NCBI RefSeq assembly: GCF_021440345.1 | Contig: NZ_JAKCNS010000003.1 | Location: 18,556-82,555 of the forward strand | Direction: 5' to 3' | Origin: Kluyvera intermedia | Lineage (GTDB): Bacteria > Pseudomonadota > Gammaproteobacteria > Enterobacterales > Enterobacteriaceae | DNA: 64,000 nucleotides | Shown here: piece after piece, positions 1 through 8,031 of the stretch | Layout: every line of letters begins with the position of its first letter | How positions within the stretch are numbered: the stretch's first letter is position 1 | Notes under the pieces: model-generated | What the model saw: the letters and a program-made list of their open reading frames with translations, nothing else | What the model was told of the DNA's origin: nothing | The model's database searches: none | Translations under genes and position numbers: made by a program

Positions 1-1103
1 ATGCGCAGCTTACAACAATCGAATCAGAGCAGCTGCAGTCGCAGATGAAAAGCGAAACGGAAACGCTGTTGGCAGATGATAGCTTGCACGGCTTTGATGA
101 TATTCGCTCACGTCTTAGCCGCAATATGTCGCCTGAATCCGCGCTCTTTCGCCACGCGGTGCGCATGTCGCTCGTCCTGTGCGCAGGCTATGCTTTTATT
201 CAGTTTACCGGCCTACAGCACGGTTACTGGATCTTGCTCACTAGCCTATTCGTCTGTCAGCCAAACTATAATGCCACCCGTCACCGGTTGGCGCTGCGTA
301 TTATTGGTACGCTAGTGGGAGTGGCACTCGGCTTGCCGATTCTCTTGCTGGTGCCGTCTCTTGAAGGACAACTGGTGCTGATTGTGATAACCGGCGTCCT
401 GTTCTTCGCCTTTCGCAACGTACAGTATGCCCATGCGACTATGTTCATTACATTACTGGTACTACTGTGCTTCAACCTGCTCGGCGAGGGGTTTGAAGTG
501 GCACTGCCTCGCGTCATCGATACTCTGATCGGCTGTGGTATTGCGTGGATAGCGGTGAGTTTTATCTGGCCAGATTGGAAATTCCGTAATTTACCTCGAG
601 TTCTTGAGCGCGCCGTCGATGCTAACTGCCGCTATCTCGACGCCATTCTTGAGCAATATCATCAGGGACGTGATAACCGTCTGGCCTATCGGATTGCGCG
701 ACGTGATGCTCATAATCGCGATGCTGAACTGGCGTCCGTCGTGTCAAACATGTCGACCGAGCCGAAAGTTACCGCTGAAATGCGTGAAACGGCGTTTCGT
801 CTGCTGTGCCTGAACCACACTCTAACCAGTTATATCTCTGCGCTGGGCGCCCACCGCGAGAAATTAACTACACCTGAAATCCTGGCTCTTCTGGACGATG
901 CCGTTTGCTATGTCGACGATGCTTTACATCATCAGCCTTCGGATGAAGACAGGGTTCAATTGGCCTTAGCTGGATTAGCCGCACGGATTAACCATCTCGA
1001 TACTCGTCCTGACAGCAAAGAGCCATTAGTACTGCAACAAATCGGTTTGATGATTTCACTGTTACCGGAAATCTGTCGGCTACAAAAGCAAGTTCTGGCC
1101 TGA
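1..1103 (+). CDS. yccS: YccS, inner-membrane FUSC-family protein, C-terminal part
   Basis: This is the 3' part of a gene that enters the window already open; the reading frame runs from base 3 to the stop at 1101-1103, giving about 366 residues of a protein that is about 717 residues in E. coli. It begins in the cytoplasmic linker and continues into the second membrane block of the FUSC/YccS family, with hydrophobic segments around LVLCAGYAFIQF, LPILLLVPSL and IGCGIAWIAVSFIWP, followed by a long soluble tail. The family is related to aromatic-acid efflux proteins, but YccS itself has no proven substrate. It converges on sxy with only 11 bases between the stops. Identity rests on the sequence and on the yccS-sxy-sulA-ompA order. 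Confidence 0.9.
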   Translation, partial: AQLTTIESEQLQSQMKSETETLLADDSLHGFDDIRSRLSRNMSPESALFRHAVRMSLVLCAGYAFIQFTGLQHGYWILLTSLFVCQPNYNATRHRLALRIIGTLVGVALGLPILLLVPSLEGQLVLIVITGVLFFAFRNVQYAHATMFITLLVLLCFNLLGEGFEVALPRVIDTLIGCGIAWIAVSFIWPDWKFRNLPRVLERAVDANCRYLDAILEQYHQGRDNRLAYRIARRDAHNRDAELASVVSNMSTEPKVTAEMRETAFRLLCLNHTLTSYISALGAHREKLTTPEILALLDDAVCYVDDALHHQPSDEDRVQLALAGLAARINHLDTRPDSKEPLVLQQIGLMISLLPEICRLQKQVLA

Positions 1104-1114
1104 TGCTAAACGTC

Positions 1115-1723
1115 TTATTTTTTTTGCATACAGGTTTGCGCCCAACTCTGCAACTCCTGACGCCTTTGCGTCAGAAGTGCGGCAGCATGGACACCAGTAA
1201 TAGCCCCCTCGAGTGCATAAAGCACATTAATACTGATCTGTTTACGAATCTGGCGAAGACGGAGCCATGCGGTTTTCGCCCCCATTTGCCGTAGCGTCCG
1301 TGCATCCATAATGCCGGCTTCATTCAGCAATAATTCCATATGAAAAGAGAGATTAGGTAAATCCTTTAAGCGCGGTGGCATCATCTGTAGAGATTTCTCG
1401 CGTCGCGCATCCTCCAGCGAGGATAGGCCAAGCTGCAATAACACAGATTGATTCGACCACAGTGCAGCGTCAACGCGGAAGTATTTTAACTGCAACGGCA
1501 TCCCTCGCTTACGCAACGTTAATAATGGCGGTGAGTGTTGAGCCTGATAAGTGGCATTTTGTTCACACATCCGCAGATACAACTCTCCCTCTGCAACCAT
1601 AGCAAAGACCGTGCTGTCGACAGCCAGACTGTAGCCGCCGAACAGCGCCCGTGACCTGATTTTCCCTAATGTTGAGAAACATTCCTGGGATTGATAAATC
1701 CGTTTATATGATATTTCCTTCAT
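1115..1723 (-). CDS. sxy: Sxy/TfoX competence regulator
   Basis: Protein of 202 residues (E. coli Sxy is 209). The N-terminal half contains the TfoX_N pattern, with ALFGGYSLAVDSTVFAMV near residues 28-45, and the C-terminal half the TfoX_C helix-hairpin-helix-like region with LKDLPNLSF and MGAKTAWLRLRQI. In gammaproteobacteria Sxy works with CRP at CRP-S promoters to switch on DNA-uptake genes; this role is known for the family and not shown here. It is divergent from sulA across about 220 bases. The C-terminus is a few residues shorter than in E. coli. A comEC homologue lies 44 kb away in the same window. Confidence 0.93.
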   Translation of the reverse strand: MKEISYKRIYQSQECFSTLGKIRSRALFGGYSLAVDSTVFAMVAEGELYLRMCEQNATYQAQHSPPLLTLRKRGMPLQLKYFRVDAALWSNQSVLLQLGLSSLEDARREKSLQMMPPRLKDLPNLSFHMELLLNEAGIMDARTLRQMGAKTAWLRLRQIRKQISINVLYALEGAITGVHAAALLTQRRQELQSWAQTCMQKK

Positions 1724-1877
1724 GATTAATCCTTAATAATCATGGATGTGGGTGTATCTAATTCACTAATAGAACATTTAATAAGCAACATAAGGAAGTT
1801 CACCCTGGACGGCAAGATGAATTTGTTGTCCTGAGCGATTTGTATCCAATTTTGCGAGTTACTTTCAGAAATTGAGG

Positions 1878-1920
1878 TTGATCTTTAATGATATGGGTAG
1901 TACTGTATATTCATACAGTA
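1878..1920 (+). promoter_or_regulatory. sulA promoter with LexA (SOS) box
   Basis: TACTGTATATTCATACAGTA at 1901-1920 is a near-perfect palindrome matching the SOS box (CTG-N10-CAG, here with the extended TA arms), and differs from the E. coli sulA box as I recall it at only two central positions. A TTGATC hexamer at 1878-1883 lies 17 bases before TACTGT at 1901-1906, so the -10 element sits inside the operator and LexA would block polymerase. Confidence 0.93.
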
Positions 1921-1941
1921 ACCCACAAGGTTGGATTAGCT

Positions 1942-2451
1942 ATGTATACTTCTGGTGTTGTTAATCATTCTTCTGCAGCTGTTACAGCAACGGCTTCCCA
2001 TGCTTTCACTTCGGCGAAAAGTACTTCTGCTGCCTTAATTAGTGAAGTGCTCTATCGCGAAGATCAGCCAATGATGGCGCAGCTGTTATTGTTACCTTTG
2101 CTCCAACAGTTGGGGCAGCAGTCGCGCTGGCAGCTTTGGCTTACCCCACAACAGAAACTGAGCCGTCAGTGGGTACAAGAGTCTGGACTGCCGCTAACAA
2201 AAGTAATGCAATTGCGTCAAATGTCGTCATGCGACATGCTCGACTCTATGGTTAGGGCATTACGTACCGGAAATTATAGTGTGGTTATCTGTTGGTTAAC
2301 GGATGAATTATCAACAAATGAGCATGCCCAATTACTGGCGGCAGCTGAGGAAGGTAACGCGATGGTGTTCATAATGCGCCCAGTTCAAACTTCATCACAC
2401 CCCACTGGACAATTTAATGGGCTAAAAATTCACTCGAATTTGTTCCATTAA
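1942..2451 (+). CDS. sulA: SulA, SOS-induced cell division inhibitor
   Basis: Protein of 169 residues, the same length as E. coli SulA. It binds FtsZ and stops Z-ring assembly after DNA damage until Lon degrades it. The central block is highly conserved ([47 protein letters not shown]), and the C-terminus ends [10 protein letters not shown], the tail known to be read by Lon. The N-terminal 35 residues are variable. I chose ATG 1942 over an upstream in-frame ATG at 1888 because that one lies upstream of the LexA box and would be outside the transcript. The gene sits between sxy and ompA as in E. coli. Confidence 0.95.
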   Translation: MYTSGVVNHSSAAVTATASHAFTSAKSTSAALISEVLYREDQPMMAQLLLLPLLQQLGQQSRWQLWLTPQQKLSRQWVQESGLPLTKVMQLRQMSSCDMLDSMVRALRTGNYSVVICWLTDELSTNEHAQLLAAAEEGNAMVFIMRPVQTSSHPTGQFNGLKIHSNLFH

Positions 2452-2623
2452 GCTAAATTAGGATTATTCCTGGTATTTTTTTTGCAGATTTTTTATCTCT
2501 TAGATTTCCTGATAGATTTTTCTCAAAAGGCTTGTCTGGTGCGGTTTCTGGTAGTTTGAGCTGTTTGGTTTTCGACCAAATTTGTTAAATATTGCGTATA
2601 CAACTCTTTTTTTTTCATAAGCC

Positions 2624-2804
2624 TGACGGAGTTCACACTTGTAAGTTTCGAACGACGTTGTAGACTTTACATCGCCAGGGGTGCTCAGCTTACACCGCAG
2701 ATATCTGCTAAGTAATTCACTAAGCCCCACCCCGGTGGAAGGATTTAACCGTGAGTCTATTTAGAGCTTCATGGCAAATTTTGGATGATAACGAGGCGCA
2801 AAAA
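2624..2804 (+). promoter_or_regulatory. ompA promoter, CRP-like site and long 5' leader
   Basis: A CRP-like site TGACGGAGTTCACA lies at 2624-2637. A likely -35 (TTGTAA, 2639-2644) and -10 (TAGACT, 2661-2666) put the transcript start near 2674, leaving a leader of about 130 bases. It begins GCCAGGGGTGCTC and ends with ACGAGGCGCAAAAA before the ATG, both as in E. coli. That leader is known for giving long mRNA half-life and for pairing of the sRNA MicA over the ribosome binding site; these roles are inferred here from conservation. Confidence 0.8.
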
Positions 2805-3860
2805 ATGAAAAAGACAGCTATCGCGATTGCAGTGGCACTGGCAGGCTTCGCTTCTGTGGCGCAGGCCGCTCCGCAAGACAACACCTGGTATGCTGGTGGT
2901 AAACTGGGTTGGTCCCAGTTCCATGACACCGGCTGGTACCAGGCTGACAAAAACAACAACGGCTCTACCCACAACAGCCAGCTGGGCGCAGGCGCGTTCG
3001 GTGGCTACCAGGTTAACCCGTACGTTGGTTTCGAAATGGGTTACGACTGGTTGGGCCGTATGGAATACACCGGTAGCCAGACTAACGGCGCACTGAAAGC
3101 TCAAGGCGTTCAGCTGACCGCTAAACTGGGTTACCCAGTAACTGACGATCTGGACATCTACACCCGTCTGGGCGGTATGGTATGGCGTGCAGATTCCAGC
3201 AACAACAAAGCTGGCGATCACCACGACACCGGCGTTTCCCCAGTATTCGCTGGCGGCGTTGAGTGGGCTGTGACTCGCGACATCGCTACCCGTCTGGAAT
3301 ACCAGTGGGTTAACAACATCGGCGACGCAAACACCGTTGGTGTACGTCCTGACAACGGCATGCTGAGCGTAGGCGTTTCCTACCGCTTCGGCCAGCAGGA
3401 TGCAGCGGCTCCAGTAATCGCGCCAGCTCCAGCTCCAGCTCCAGAAGTACAGACCAAGCACTTCACTCTGAAGTCTGACGTTCTGTTCAACTTCAACAAA
3501 GCAACTCTGAAACCAGAAGGTAAGCAAGCTCTGGATCAGATGTACAGCCAGCTGAGCAACCTGGATCCGAAAGACGGTTCCGTAGTGGTTCTGGGCTTCA
3601 CTGACCGTATCGGTTCTGACGCTTACAACCAGGGTCTGTCCGAGAAACGTGCACAGTCCGTTGTTGATTACCTGGTATCTAAAGGTATCCCAGCAGACAA
3701 AATCTCTGCACGTGGCATGGGTAAATCTAACCCAGTTAGCGGCAACACCTGTGACAGCGTGAAAGCGAAAGCTGCGCTGATCGACTGCCTGGCACCAGAT
3801 CGTCGCGTAGAGATCGAAGTTAAAGGTAGCAAAGACGTTGTAACTCAGCCACAGGCTTAA
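2805..3860 (+). CDS. ompA: OmpA outer-membrane porin and peptidoglycan anchor
   Basis: Protein of 351 residues (E. coli 346). Signal peptide at residues 1-21 ending VAQA before [10 protein letters not shown]; eight-strand barrel to about residue 192 ending in GVSYRFGQ; a hinge of Ala-Pro repeats; then the OmpA_C periplasmic domain, with the paired cysteines in NTCDSV and IDCLAPDRR and the Asp/Arg peptidoglycan contacts. The surface loops differ from E. coli: the first loop carries [15 protein letters not shown] and the third [11 protein letters not shown], which is where phage and colicin receptors vary. ATG 2805 follows the conserved GAGG leader; an upstream in-frame start at 2751 lies in the untranslated leader. 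Codon use is strongly biased, as in a highly expressed gene. Confidence 0.97.
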   Translation: MKKTAIAIAVALAGFASVAQAAPQDNTWYAGGKLGWSQFHDTGWYQADKNNNGSTHNSQLGAGAFGGYQVNPYVGFEMGYDWLGRMEYTGSQTNGALKAQGVQLTAKLGYPVTDDLDIYTRLGGMVWRADSSNNKAGDHHDTGVSPVFAGGVEWAVTRDIATRLEYQWVNNIGDANTVGVRPDNGMLSVGVSYRFGQQDAAAPVIAPAPAPAPEVQTKHFTLKSDVLFNFNKATLKPEGKQALDQMYSQLSNLDPKDGSVVVLGFTDRIGSDAYNQGLSEKRAQSVVDYLVSKGIPADKISARGMGKSNPVSGNTCDSVKAKAALIDCLAPDRRVEIEVKGSKDVVTQPQA

Positions 3861-3873
3861 GTTATCGTCTAAT

Positions 3874-3903
3874 AAAAAACCCCGCGCTGCGGGGTTTTTT
3901 TTT
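3874..3903 (+). terminator. ompA intrinsic terminator
   Basis: A six-pair GC stem (CCCCGC 3880-3885, GCGGGG 3889-3894) with loop GCT is followed by nine T residues. It lies 13 bases after the ompA stop. Confidence 0.93.
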
Positions 3904-3953
3904 GCCTGTCGGTTTGTCGGTTTTTAACTACGCCAAACAACCTCAAACCAAGT

Positions 3954-4409
3954 CTACTTATCCTTACCCAACATCGCTTCAAGATCCTGCTTAAGGCTGG
4001 ACATCTTCGTCGCGTACTTCTCTTTGTTTTCAGCATCTTCAATCAGCTGGACAACGGTTTCCGATAACGTTTTCCCGCGACGTTGCGCCAAACCGGCCAG
4101 TCTCTGCCAGACGGCAAACTCCAGATCGATAGACTTCTTGCGCGTATGCTGATGTTCAGCATTAAAATGGCGCTTGCGGCGTGCACGAATCGTCTGCTTC
4201 ATTCGGTTAACCAGTTGCGGGTTAATATGCTGAGCGATCCAGTCATTAACCTGAACGGGTTCATGTTCCAGTTTCAGCAAAACATCGACAGCCTCTTGTG
4301 CGGCGCTGGCTTCAATGTAGCGGGTGACGGATTCGCCTTCCCGGTGCTTTTTAACCAGGTATTTCCACTTCCAGCCGCTTTCAAGATTTTCCAGTTGTTG
4401 ATATTTCAT
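3954..4409 (-). CDS. matP: MatP, Ter macrodomain organiser
   Basis: Protein of 151 residues (E. coli 150). MatP binds matS sites, bridges DNA of the Ter macrodomain and links it to the divisome through ZapB. The N-terminal four-helix region ([18 protein letters not shown]) is followed by the basic stretch [18 protein letters not shown] and a ribbon-helix-helix segment, [21 protein letters not shown], with a C-terminal coiled coil ([15 protein letters not shown]). The gene is divergent from lonH and converges on ompA, as in E. coli. I saw no clear matS consensus (GTGACRNYGTCAC) in the window, but I did not scan exhaustively. Confidence 0.96.
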   Translation of the reverse strand: MKYQQLENLESGWKWKYLVKKHREGESVTRYIEASAAQEAVDVLLKLEHEPVQVNDWIAQHINPQLVNRMKQTIRARRKRHFNAEHQHTRKKSIDLEFAVWQRLAGLAQRRGKTLSETVVQLIEDAENKEKYATKMSSLKQDLEAMLGKDK

Positions 4410-4593
4410 TGCGATCTCAGTGTGACCGTGTAACTCTTTTCAGAATAACAGTTTTTTCTCAATGTGCTGAGAAGAAATCTGCAACTGTGATATCGATTAA
4501 GCCAACAACAGAAGATACTTCCGTATTCTCCGTGAGCTTCCCGTTGGCATCAGGTATAATCACGCACTTTACATCTGACTAAAAATAGCGACA

Positions 4594-6354
4594 TTGACTA
4601 TAAATACTCTTTCCCGGCGCTTTCTCGCCCCCGCGACTGAAGCATTTCAGGCGCTATTTGCCCAGCCTGATCTGGCCTCAGAAAACGAATCCTTATTCAG
4701 TGAACTGCAGGCGCGTTTACATTACGCCCTGGAGCAGTTTCTGCATCCTCAAGGTGTCTCCCCCCTCTTGCTGGTCAAAGCACCAGAAGAAAAAGATTAC
4801 CTGCAGCTGCTCACGCAGACAACGCTGTCGCTGCGTAATAACGATGAGTCGGCCCTGACAGGCGTCGATTATCAAGTTAACGGCAGCAAAATCACGGTCA
4901 CGCCAGCGCGCAGTACCGATGATAATTTTGCCAGCACCGGGCCAGTTATCTATGCCGACTGGATCGAAGCCGAGCAGCTTTTTGGTTGTGTTCGCCAATT
5001 CAATGGTGAAATCACTCTACAGCCGGGCCTCGTTCACCAGGCCAATGGTGGCATTCTGATTTTGTCACTGCGTACGCTTATGGCGCAGCCGCTGCTGTGG
5101 ATGCGCTTGAAAAATGTGATTTCACACCAGCGATTTGACTGGCTCACTTTCGACGATGCGCGCCCTCTGCCGGTCAGCATTCCCTCCATGCCTCTGACAC
5201 TCAAGCTCGTCCTGGTGGGCGATCGTGATTCGCTTGCCGACTTCGAGGAAATGGAACCAGAGCTGGCTGAAACTTCACTGTACAGCGAATTTGAAGACAA
5301 CCTGCAAATCAGTGATGAAGAAACGCTTAAGCAGTGGTGCCAGTGGGTCTGGAATGTCGCTCGCGAAAAATCCCTGCCAGGTCTTGCTGCCGATGCATGG
5401 CCACTGCTGATGCAGGAAGGTGCCCGCGATACCGGCGACCAGGAGATTATGCCGCTCTGCCCGCTGTGGATTGCGCGCCAACTCAGAGAAGCCGCTCCGT
5501 TCACTGACAACGATGTCATCAATGCAGAACAGCTTAAAACCATGCTGGAACAGCGTCTGTGGCGAGAAGGCTTCCTGGCTGAACGTATGCAGGACGAAAT
5601 TCTGCTTGAGCAGATCCTGATTGAGACTGAAGGTGAATGCATCGGTCAGATCAACGCTCTGTCAGTTATCGATTTTCCTGGCCACCCGCGTCCGTTTGGT
5701 GAACCGTCACGTATTACCTGCGTGGTACACGTCGGCGACGGTGAATTCACCGACGTTGAGCGTAAGGCCGAACTCGGCGGTAATATTCATGCCAAAGGGA
5801 TGATGCTGATGCAGGCCTTCCTGATGGCTGAGCTCGATTTGGAGCAGCAACTGCCCTTCTCGGCGTCGCTGACGTTTGAGCAGTCATACAGTGAAGTTGA
5901 TGGCGACAGCGCCTCAATGGCAGAGCTGTGCGCTCTTATCAGCGCCCTGGCCAACGTGCCTATCAACCAGAGTATCGCAATCACCGGCTCTGTCGATCAG
6001 TTTGGTCGCGCGCAGCCGGTAGGTGGTCTGAATGAAAAAATTGAAGGTTTCTTCGCTATCTGCGCACAGCGTGGCTTAAGCGGCAAGCAGGGGGTCATCA
6101 TTCCTTCCGCTAACGTTCGCCACCTGAGCCTCTCAAGTGAGATTCAGGAAGCGGTAGAAGCCGGGGCGTTCTCTATTTGGGCTATCGATGATGTCGGTGA
6201 TGCGCTGCCGCTTCTGACGCAGCTCAACTGGGATGGCGAAGGGCAAACGCTACTGCAAACGATTCAGGAACGCATTGCACAGGCCACTCAGCCGGAGCCT
6301 CGCTACCGTTATCCGTGGCCGTTACGCTGGTTAAACCGTTCACATTCCAACTGA
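4594..6354 (+). CDS. lonH: LonH (YcbZ), Lon-like protein with S16 protease domain
   Basis: Protein of 586 residues, equal to E. coli YcbZ/LonH. The N-terminal two thirds is a degenerate ATPase-like region (WIEAEQLFGCVRQFNGEITLQPGLVHQANGG). The C-terminal third is a Lon S16 protease domain with the Ser of DGDSASMAEL and the Lys of GGLNEKIEGFF as the catalytic dyad. The start is TTG at 4594; there is no in-frame ATG before about residue 160 and the family N-terminus (MTI) aligns here. No strong Shine-Dalgarno is visible before it. TATAAT at 4555-4560 is a candidate -10. In E. coli the gene product has been linked to stress-dependent proteolysis, but its substrates are unclear. Confidence 0.93.
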   Translation: MTINTLSRRFLAPATEAFQALFAQPDLASENESLFSELQARLHYALEQFLHPQGVSPLLLVKAPEEKDYLQLLTQTTLSLRNNDESALTGVDYQVNGSKITVTPARSTDDNFASTGPVIYADWIEAEQLFGCVRQFNGEITLQPGLVHQANGGILILSLRTLMAQPLLWMRLKNVISHQRFDWLTFDDARPLPVSIPSMPLTLKLVLVGDRDSLADFEEMEPELAETSLYSEFEDNLQISDEETLKQWCQWVWNVAREKSLPGLAADAWPLLMQEGARDTGDQEIMPLCPLWIARQLREAAPFTDNDVINAEQLKTMLEQRLWREGFLAERMQDEILLEQILIETEGECIGQINALSVIDFPGHPRPFGEPSRITCVVHVGDGEFTDVERKAELGGNIHAKGMMLMQAFLMAELDLEQQLPFSASLTFEQSYSEVDGDSASMAELCALISALANVPINQSIAITGSVDQFGRAQPVGGLNEKIEGFFAICAQRGLSGKQGVIIPSANVRHLSLSSEIQEAVEAGAFSIWAIDDVGDALPLLTQLNWDGEGQTLLQTIQERIAQATQPEPRYRYPWPLRWLNRSHSN

Positions 6355-6384
6355 TCGGACTTGTTCAGCGTACACGTGTTAGCT
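6349..6384 (+). promoter_or_regulatory. fabA operator region: FadR-type and FabR-type sites
   Basis: AACTGATCGGACTTGTT at 6349-6365 matches the FadR consensus (ANCTGGTCCGACNTGTT) at all but two positions. AGCGTACACGTGTTAGCT at 6367-6384 fits the FabR palindrome (AGCGTACANNTGTACGCT) with a few mismatches. The two abut and begin inside the last codons of lonH. In E. coli FadR activates and FabR represses fabA, so the balance of unsaturated fatty acids is probably set here in the same way. Confidence 0.85.
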
Positions 6385-6423
6385 ATCCTGCGTTCCGAAC
6401 TTAAAATAAGGCTTACTTAAAAC

Positions 6424-6942
6424 ATGGTAGATAAACGCGAATCCTATACAAAAGAAGACCTTCTTGCCTCTGGTCGCGGTGAACTGTTTGGCGCAAAAGG
6501 CCCGCAGTTACCTGCACCTAGCATGCTGATGATGGATCGTGTCATTAAAATGACCGAAACCGGCGGCAACTTTGACAAGGGTTATGTTGAAGCTGAGCTC
6601 GATATCAATCCGGACCTGTGGTTCTTCGGTTGTCACTTTATCGGCGATCCGGTGATGCCTGGCTGTCTGGGTCTGGACGCAATGTGGCAGCTGGTTGGTT
6701 TCTACCTGGGCTGGCTGGGCGGCGAAGGCAAAGGCCGCGCGCTCGGCGTGGGTGAAGTGAAATTCACCGGTCAGGTTCTGCCAACGGCGAAAAAAGTGAC
6801 CTACCGTATTCACTTCAAACGCATCGTTAACCGTCGTCTGATCATGGGCCTGGCGGATGGTGAAGTTCTGGTTGATGGTCGTCTGATCTATACCGCGAAC
6901 GACCTGAAAGTAGGTCTGTTCCAAGACACTTCTGCATTCTAA
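6424..6942 (+). CDS. fabA: FabA, 3-hydroxyacyl-ACP dehydratase/isomerase
   Basis: Protein of 172 residues, full length. FabA dehydrates 3-hydroxydecanoyl-ACP and isomerises trans-2- to cis-3-decenoyl-ACP, which starts unsaturated fatty acid synthesis. The hot-dog fold carries the catalytic His in [23 protein letters not shown] (about residue 71) and the Asp of GLDAMW (about residue 85). The ATG follows AATAAGGCTTAC, a moderate ribosome binding site. It has its own regulated promoter overlapping the 3' end of lonH and a strong terminator before the oppositely oriented rmf. Confidence 0.98.
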   Translation: MVDKRESYTKEDLLASGRGELFGAKGPQLPAPSMLMMDRVIKMTETGGNFDKGYVEAELDINPDLWFFGCHFIGDPVMPGCLGLDAMWQLVGFYLGWLGGEGKGRALGVGEVKFTGQVLPTAKKVTYRIHFKRIVNRRLIMGLADGEVLVDGRLIYTANDLKVGLFQDTSAF

Positions 6943-7002
6943 TGCGACTCATCTTCAGGCTTTACTGGCCTGGCGGTTGATTAGTATTGTGAATCAAAAG
7001 GC

Positions 7003-7032
7003 GAAACCTCCGCAGTGCGGAGGTTTCTTTTT
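7003..7032. terminator. Terminator between fabA and rmf
   Basis: Long stem GAAACCTCCGCA / TGCGGAGGTTTC (7003-7014 with 7016-7027), followed by T residues on the + strand. fabA and rmf converge here, so it may serve both; the + strand T-run is the better one. Confidence 0.85.
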
Positions 7033-7044
7033 AAAGAGACAGTG

Positions 7045-7212
7045 TCAGGCAACTACTGCCCTGTCCTCCATGGCTTCTCGCCAGCCTCCCAGCCAGTAAG
7101 ACCTCTGGTTAATAGTCTGGTAAGGACACATTTCTTTTGACCGTCCGGTAATCCCGGCCTGGTACCCACGCTGATGTGCCCGATCCAGGCGATCTCGTTT
7201 TTGTCTCTTCAT
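7045..7212 (-). CDS. rmf: Rmf, ribosome modulation factor
   Basis: A 55-codon gene between fabA and the pqi operon. The translation begins MKRQKRDRLDRAHQRGYQAG and continues through GRSKEMCPYQ to the end WREAMEDRAVVA. This matches E. coli RMF in length and almost every position. RMF pairs 70S ribosomes into inactive 100S dimers in stationary phase and is induced by ppGpp; that role is from family knowledge. It is read leftward, opposite to fabA. About 200 bases lie between its start and the pqiC terminator and should contain its promoter. Confidence 0.95.
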   Translation of the reverse strand: MKRQKRDRLDRAHQRGYQAGITGRSKEMCPYQTINQRSYWLGGWREAMEDRAVVA

Positions 7213-7410
7213 GCCTCGTTTCCCTCATATCTTGGTCTGGTGGAAAAGAAAACAGTGGTTACAAAGTATGCGACCACATAATACGAATACCGCTAAAAAA
7301 TGGCCCCGTCAATGCGCAGAATTCATACCAATGTCATATTTGTGAGCTAATCAGAAGTTCATTTGTACAAAAAACGTGATGTGGCATAAGTAACCAGTTG
7401 AAGCCAGACG

Positions 7411-7446
7411 TAAAAAAACCGCCGTCGGTTTTGCACCGACGGCGGT
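7411..7446 (-). terminator. Terminator of the rlmKL-uup-pqiABC run
   Basis: Twelve-pair stem ACCGCCGTCGGT (7418-7429) / ACCGACGGCGGT (7435-7446) with a five-base loop. Read on the minus strand it ends in seven T residues (A-run 7412-7418), which places it correctly after pqiC. Confidence 0.93.
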
Positions 7447-7473
7447 CCTTAGAACAATTAATTCTATTTATGG

Positions 7474-8031
7474 TTAGCGATTGATGGTCTGCGCAATAGA
7501 AGCGGCTTCCTGACTCCAGGCCTGGGCCAGAATTTTCACCATCGCATCATAACCATCCTGCTGCTGCGCCATTTCGATATGGAATGGACGCTTGATCAGC
7601 TGGCCCTGATGATTGAGCAACCATTCACCGCTCACCACCACTTTACCATCAAAGCGGCCATGGAAACCGGTCACAGAGACGTTCAGCGTGTCCTGATCGC
7701 TGCCTAATGGCTGTGATGACACCACCCAACCCGGCAGCTGATTGCTGAGGTTAAACACCAGCGTCGTACGCAGCTGCTGGTCCAGCGGACTGGCCCAGAG
7801 GTTATTGCTGGCAATCACATACTGAACGTCACTGGTCTGATAGACCACACCGCTGCCAGCGAGAAAATCAGGCACGTTAACTTGTTCAACCCACAGCATA
7901 CGCTGGTGTGCGGTGGCGCTGTTTTGCACAGTGCCTGTTGCCAATGGCAGCTGGTAATAGGTTTTATTATCCCCGCTGCTGCTGCAGGCCGCCAACAGGC
8001 AGGCCGCAGCCATTACTAACCACTTCTTCAT
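7474..8031 (-). CDS. pqiC: PqiC, outer-membrane lipoprotein of the Pqi lipid-transport system
   Basis: Protein of 185 residues (E. coli PqiC/YmbA 187). The N-terminus MKKWLVMAAACLLAACSSSG is a lipoprotein signal with the lipobox LAAC, so the mature protein starts at Cys16. The rest is the DUF330/ABC-type transport auxiliary lipoprotein domain. PqiC is thought to dock the PqiB tube at the outer membrane. Its start codon overlaps the pqiB stop by one base (TAATG), indicating translational coupling. A strong terminator follows. Confidence 0.94.
   Translation of the reverse strand: MKKWLVMAAACLLAACSSSGDNKTYYQLPLATGTVQNSATAHQRMLWVEQVNVPDFLAGSGVVYQTSDVQYVIASNNLWASPLDQQLRTTLVFNLSNQLPGWVVSSQPLGSDQDTLNVSVTGFHGRFDGKVVVSGEWLLNHQGQLIKRPFHIEMAQQQDGYDAMVKILAQAWSQEAASIAQTINR

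Noticed and set aside
1888..1941. Upstream extension of sulA
   Set aside because: It starts upstream of the LexA box and the promoter would be inside the coding region; the family N-terminus MYTSG begins at 1942.
7176..7379. 67-codon + strand frame upstream of pqiC
   Set aside because: It runs antisense over the start of rmf, which is clearly coding on the minus strand, and has no recognisable features.
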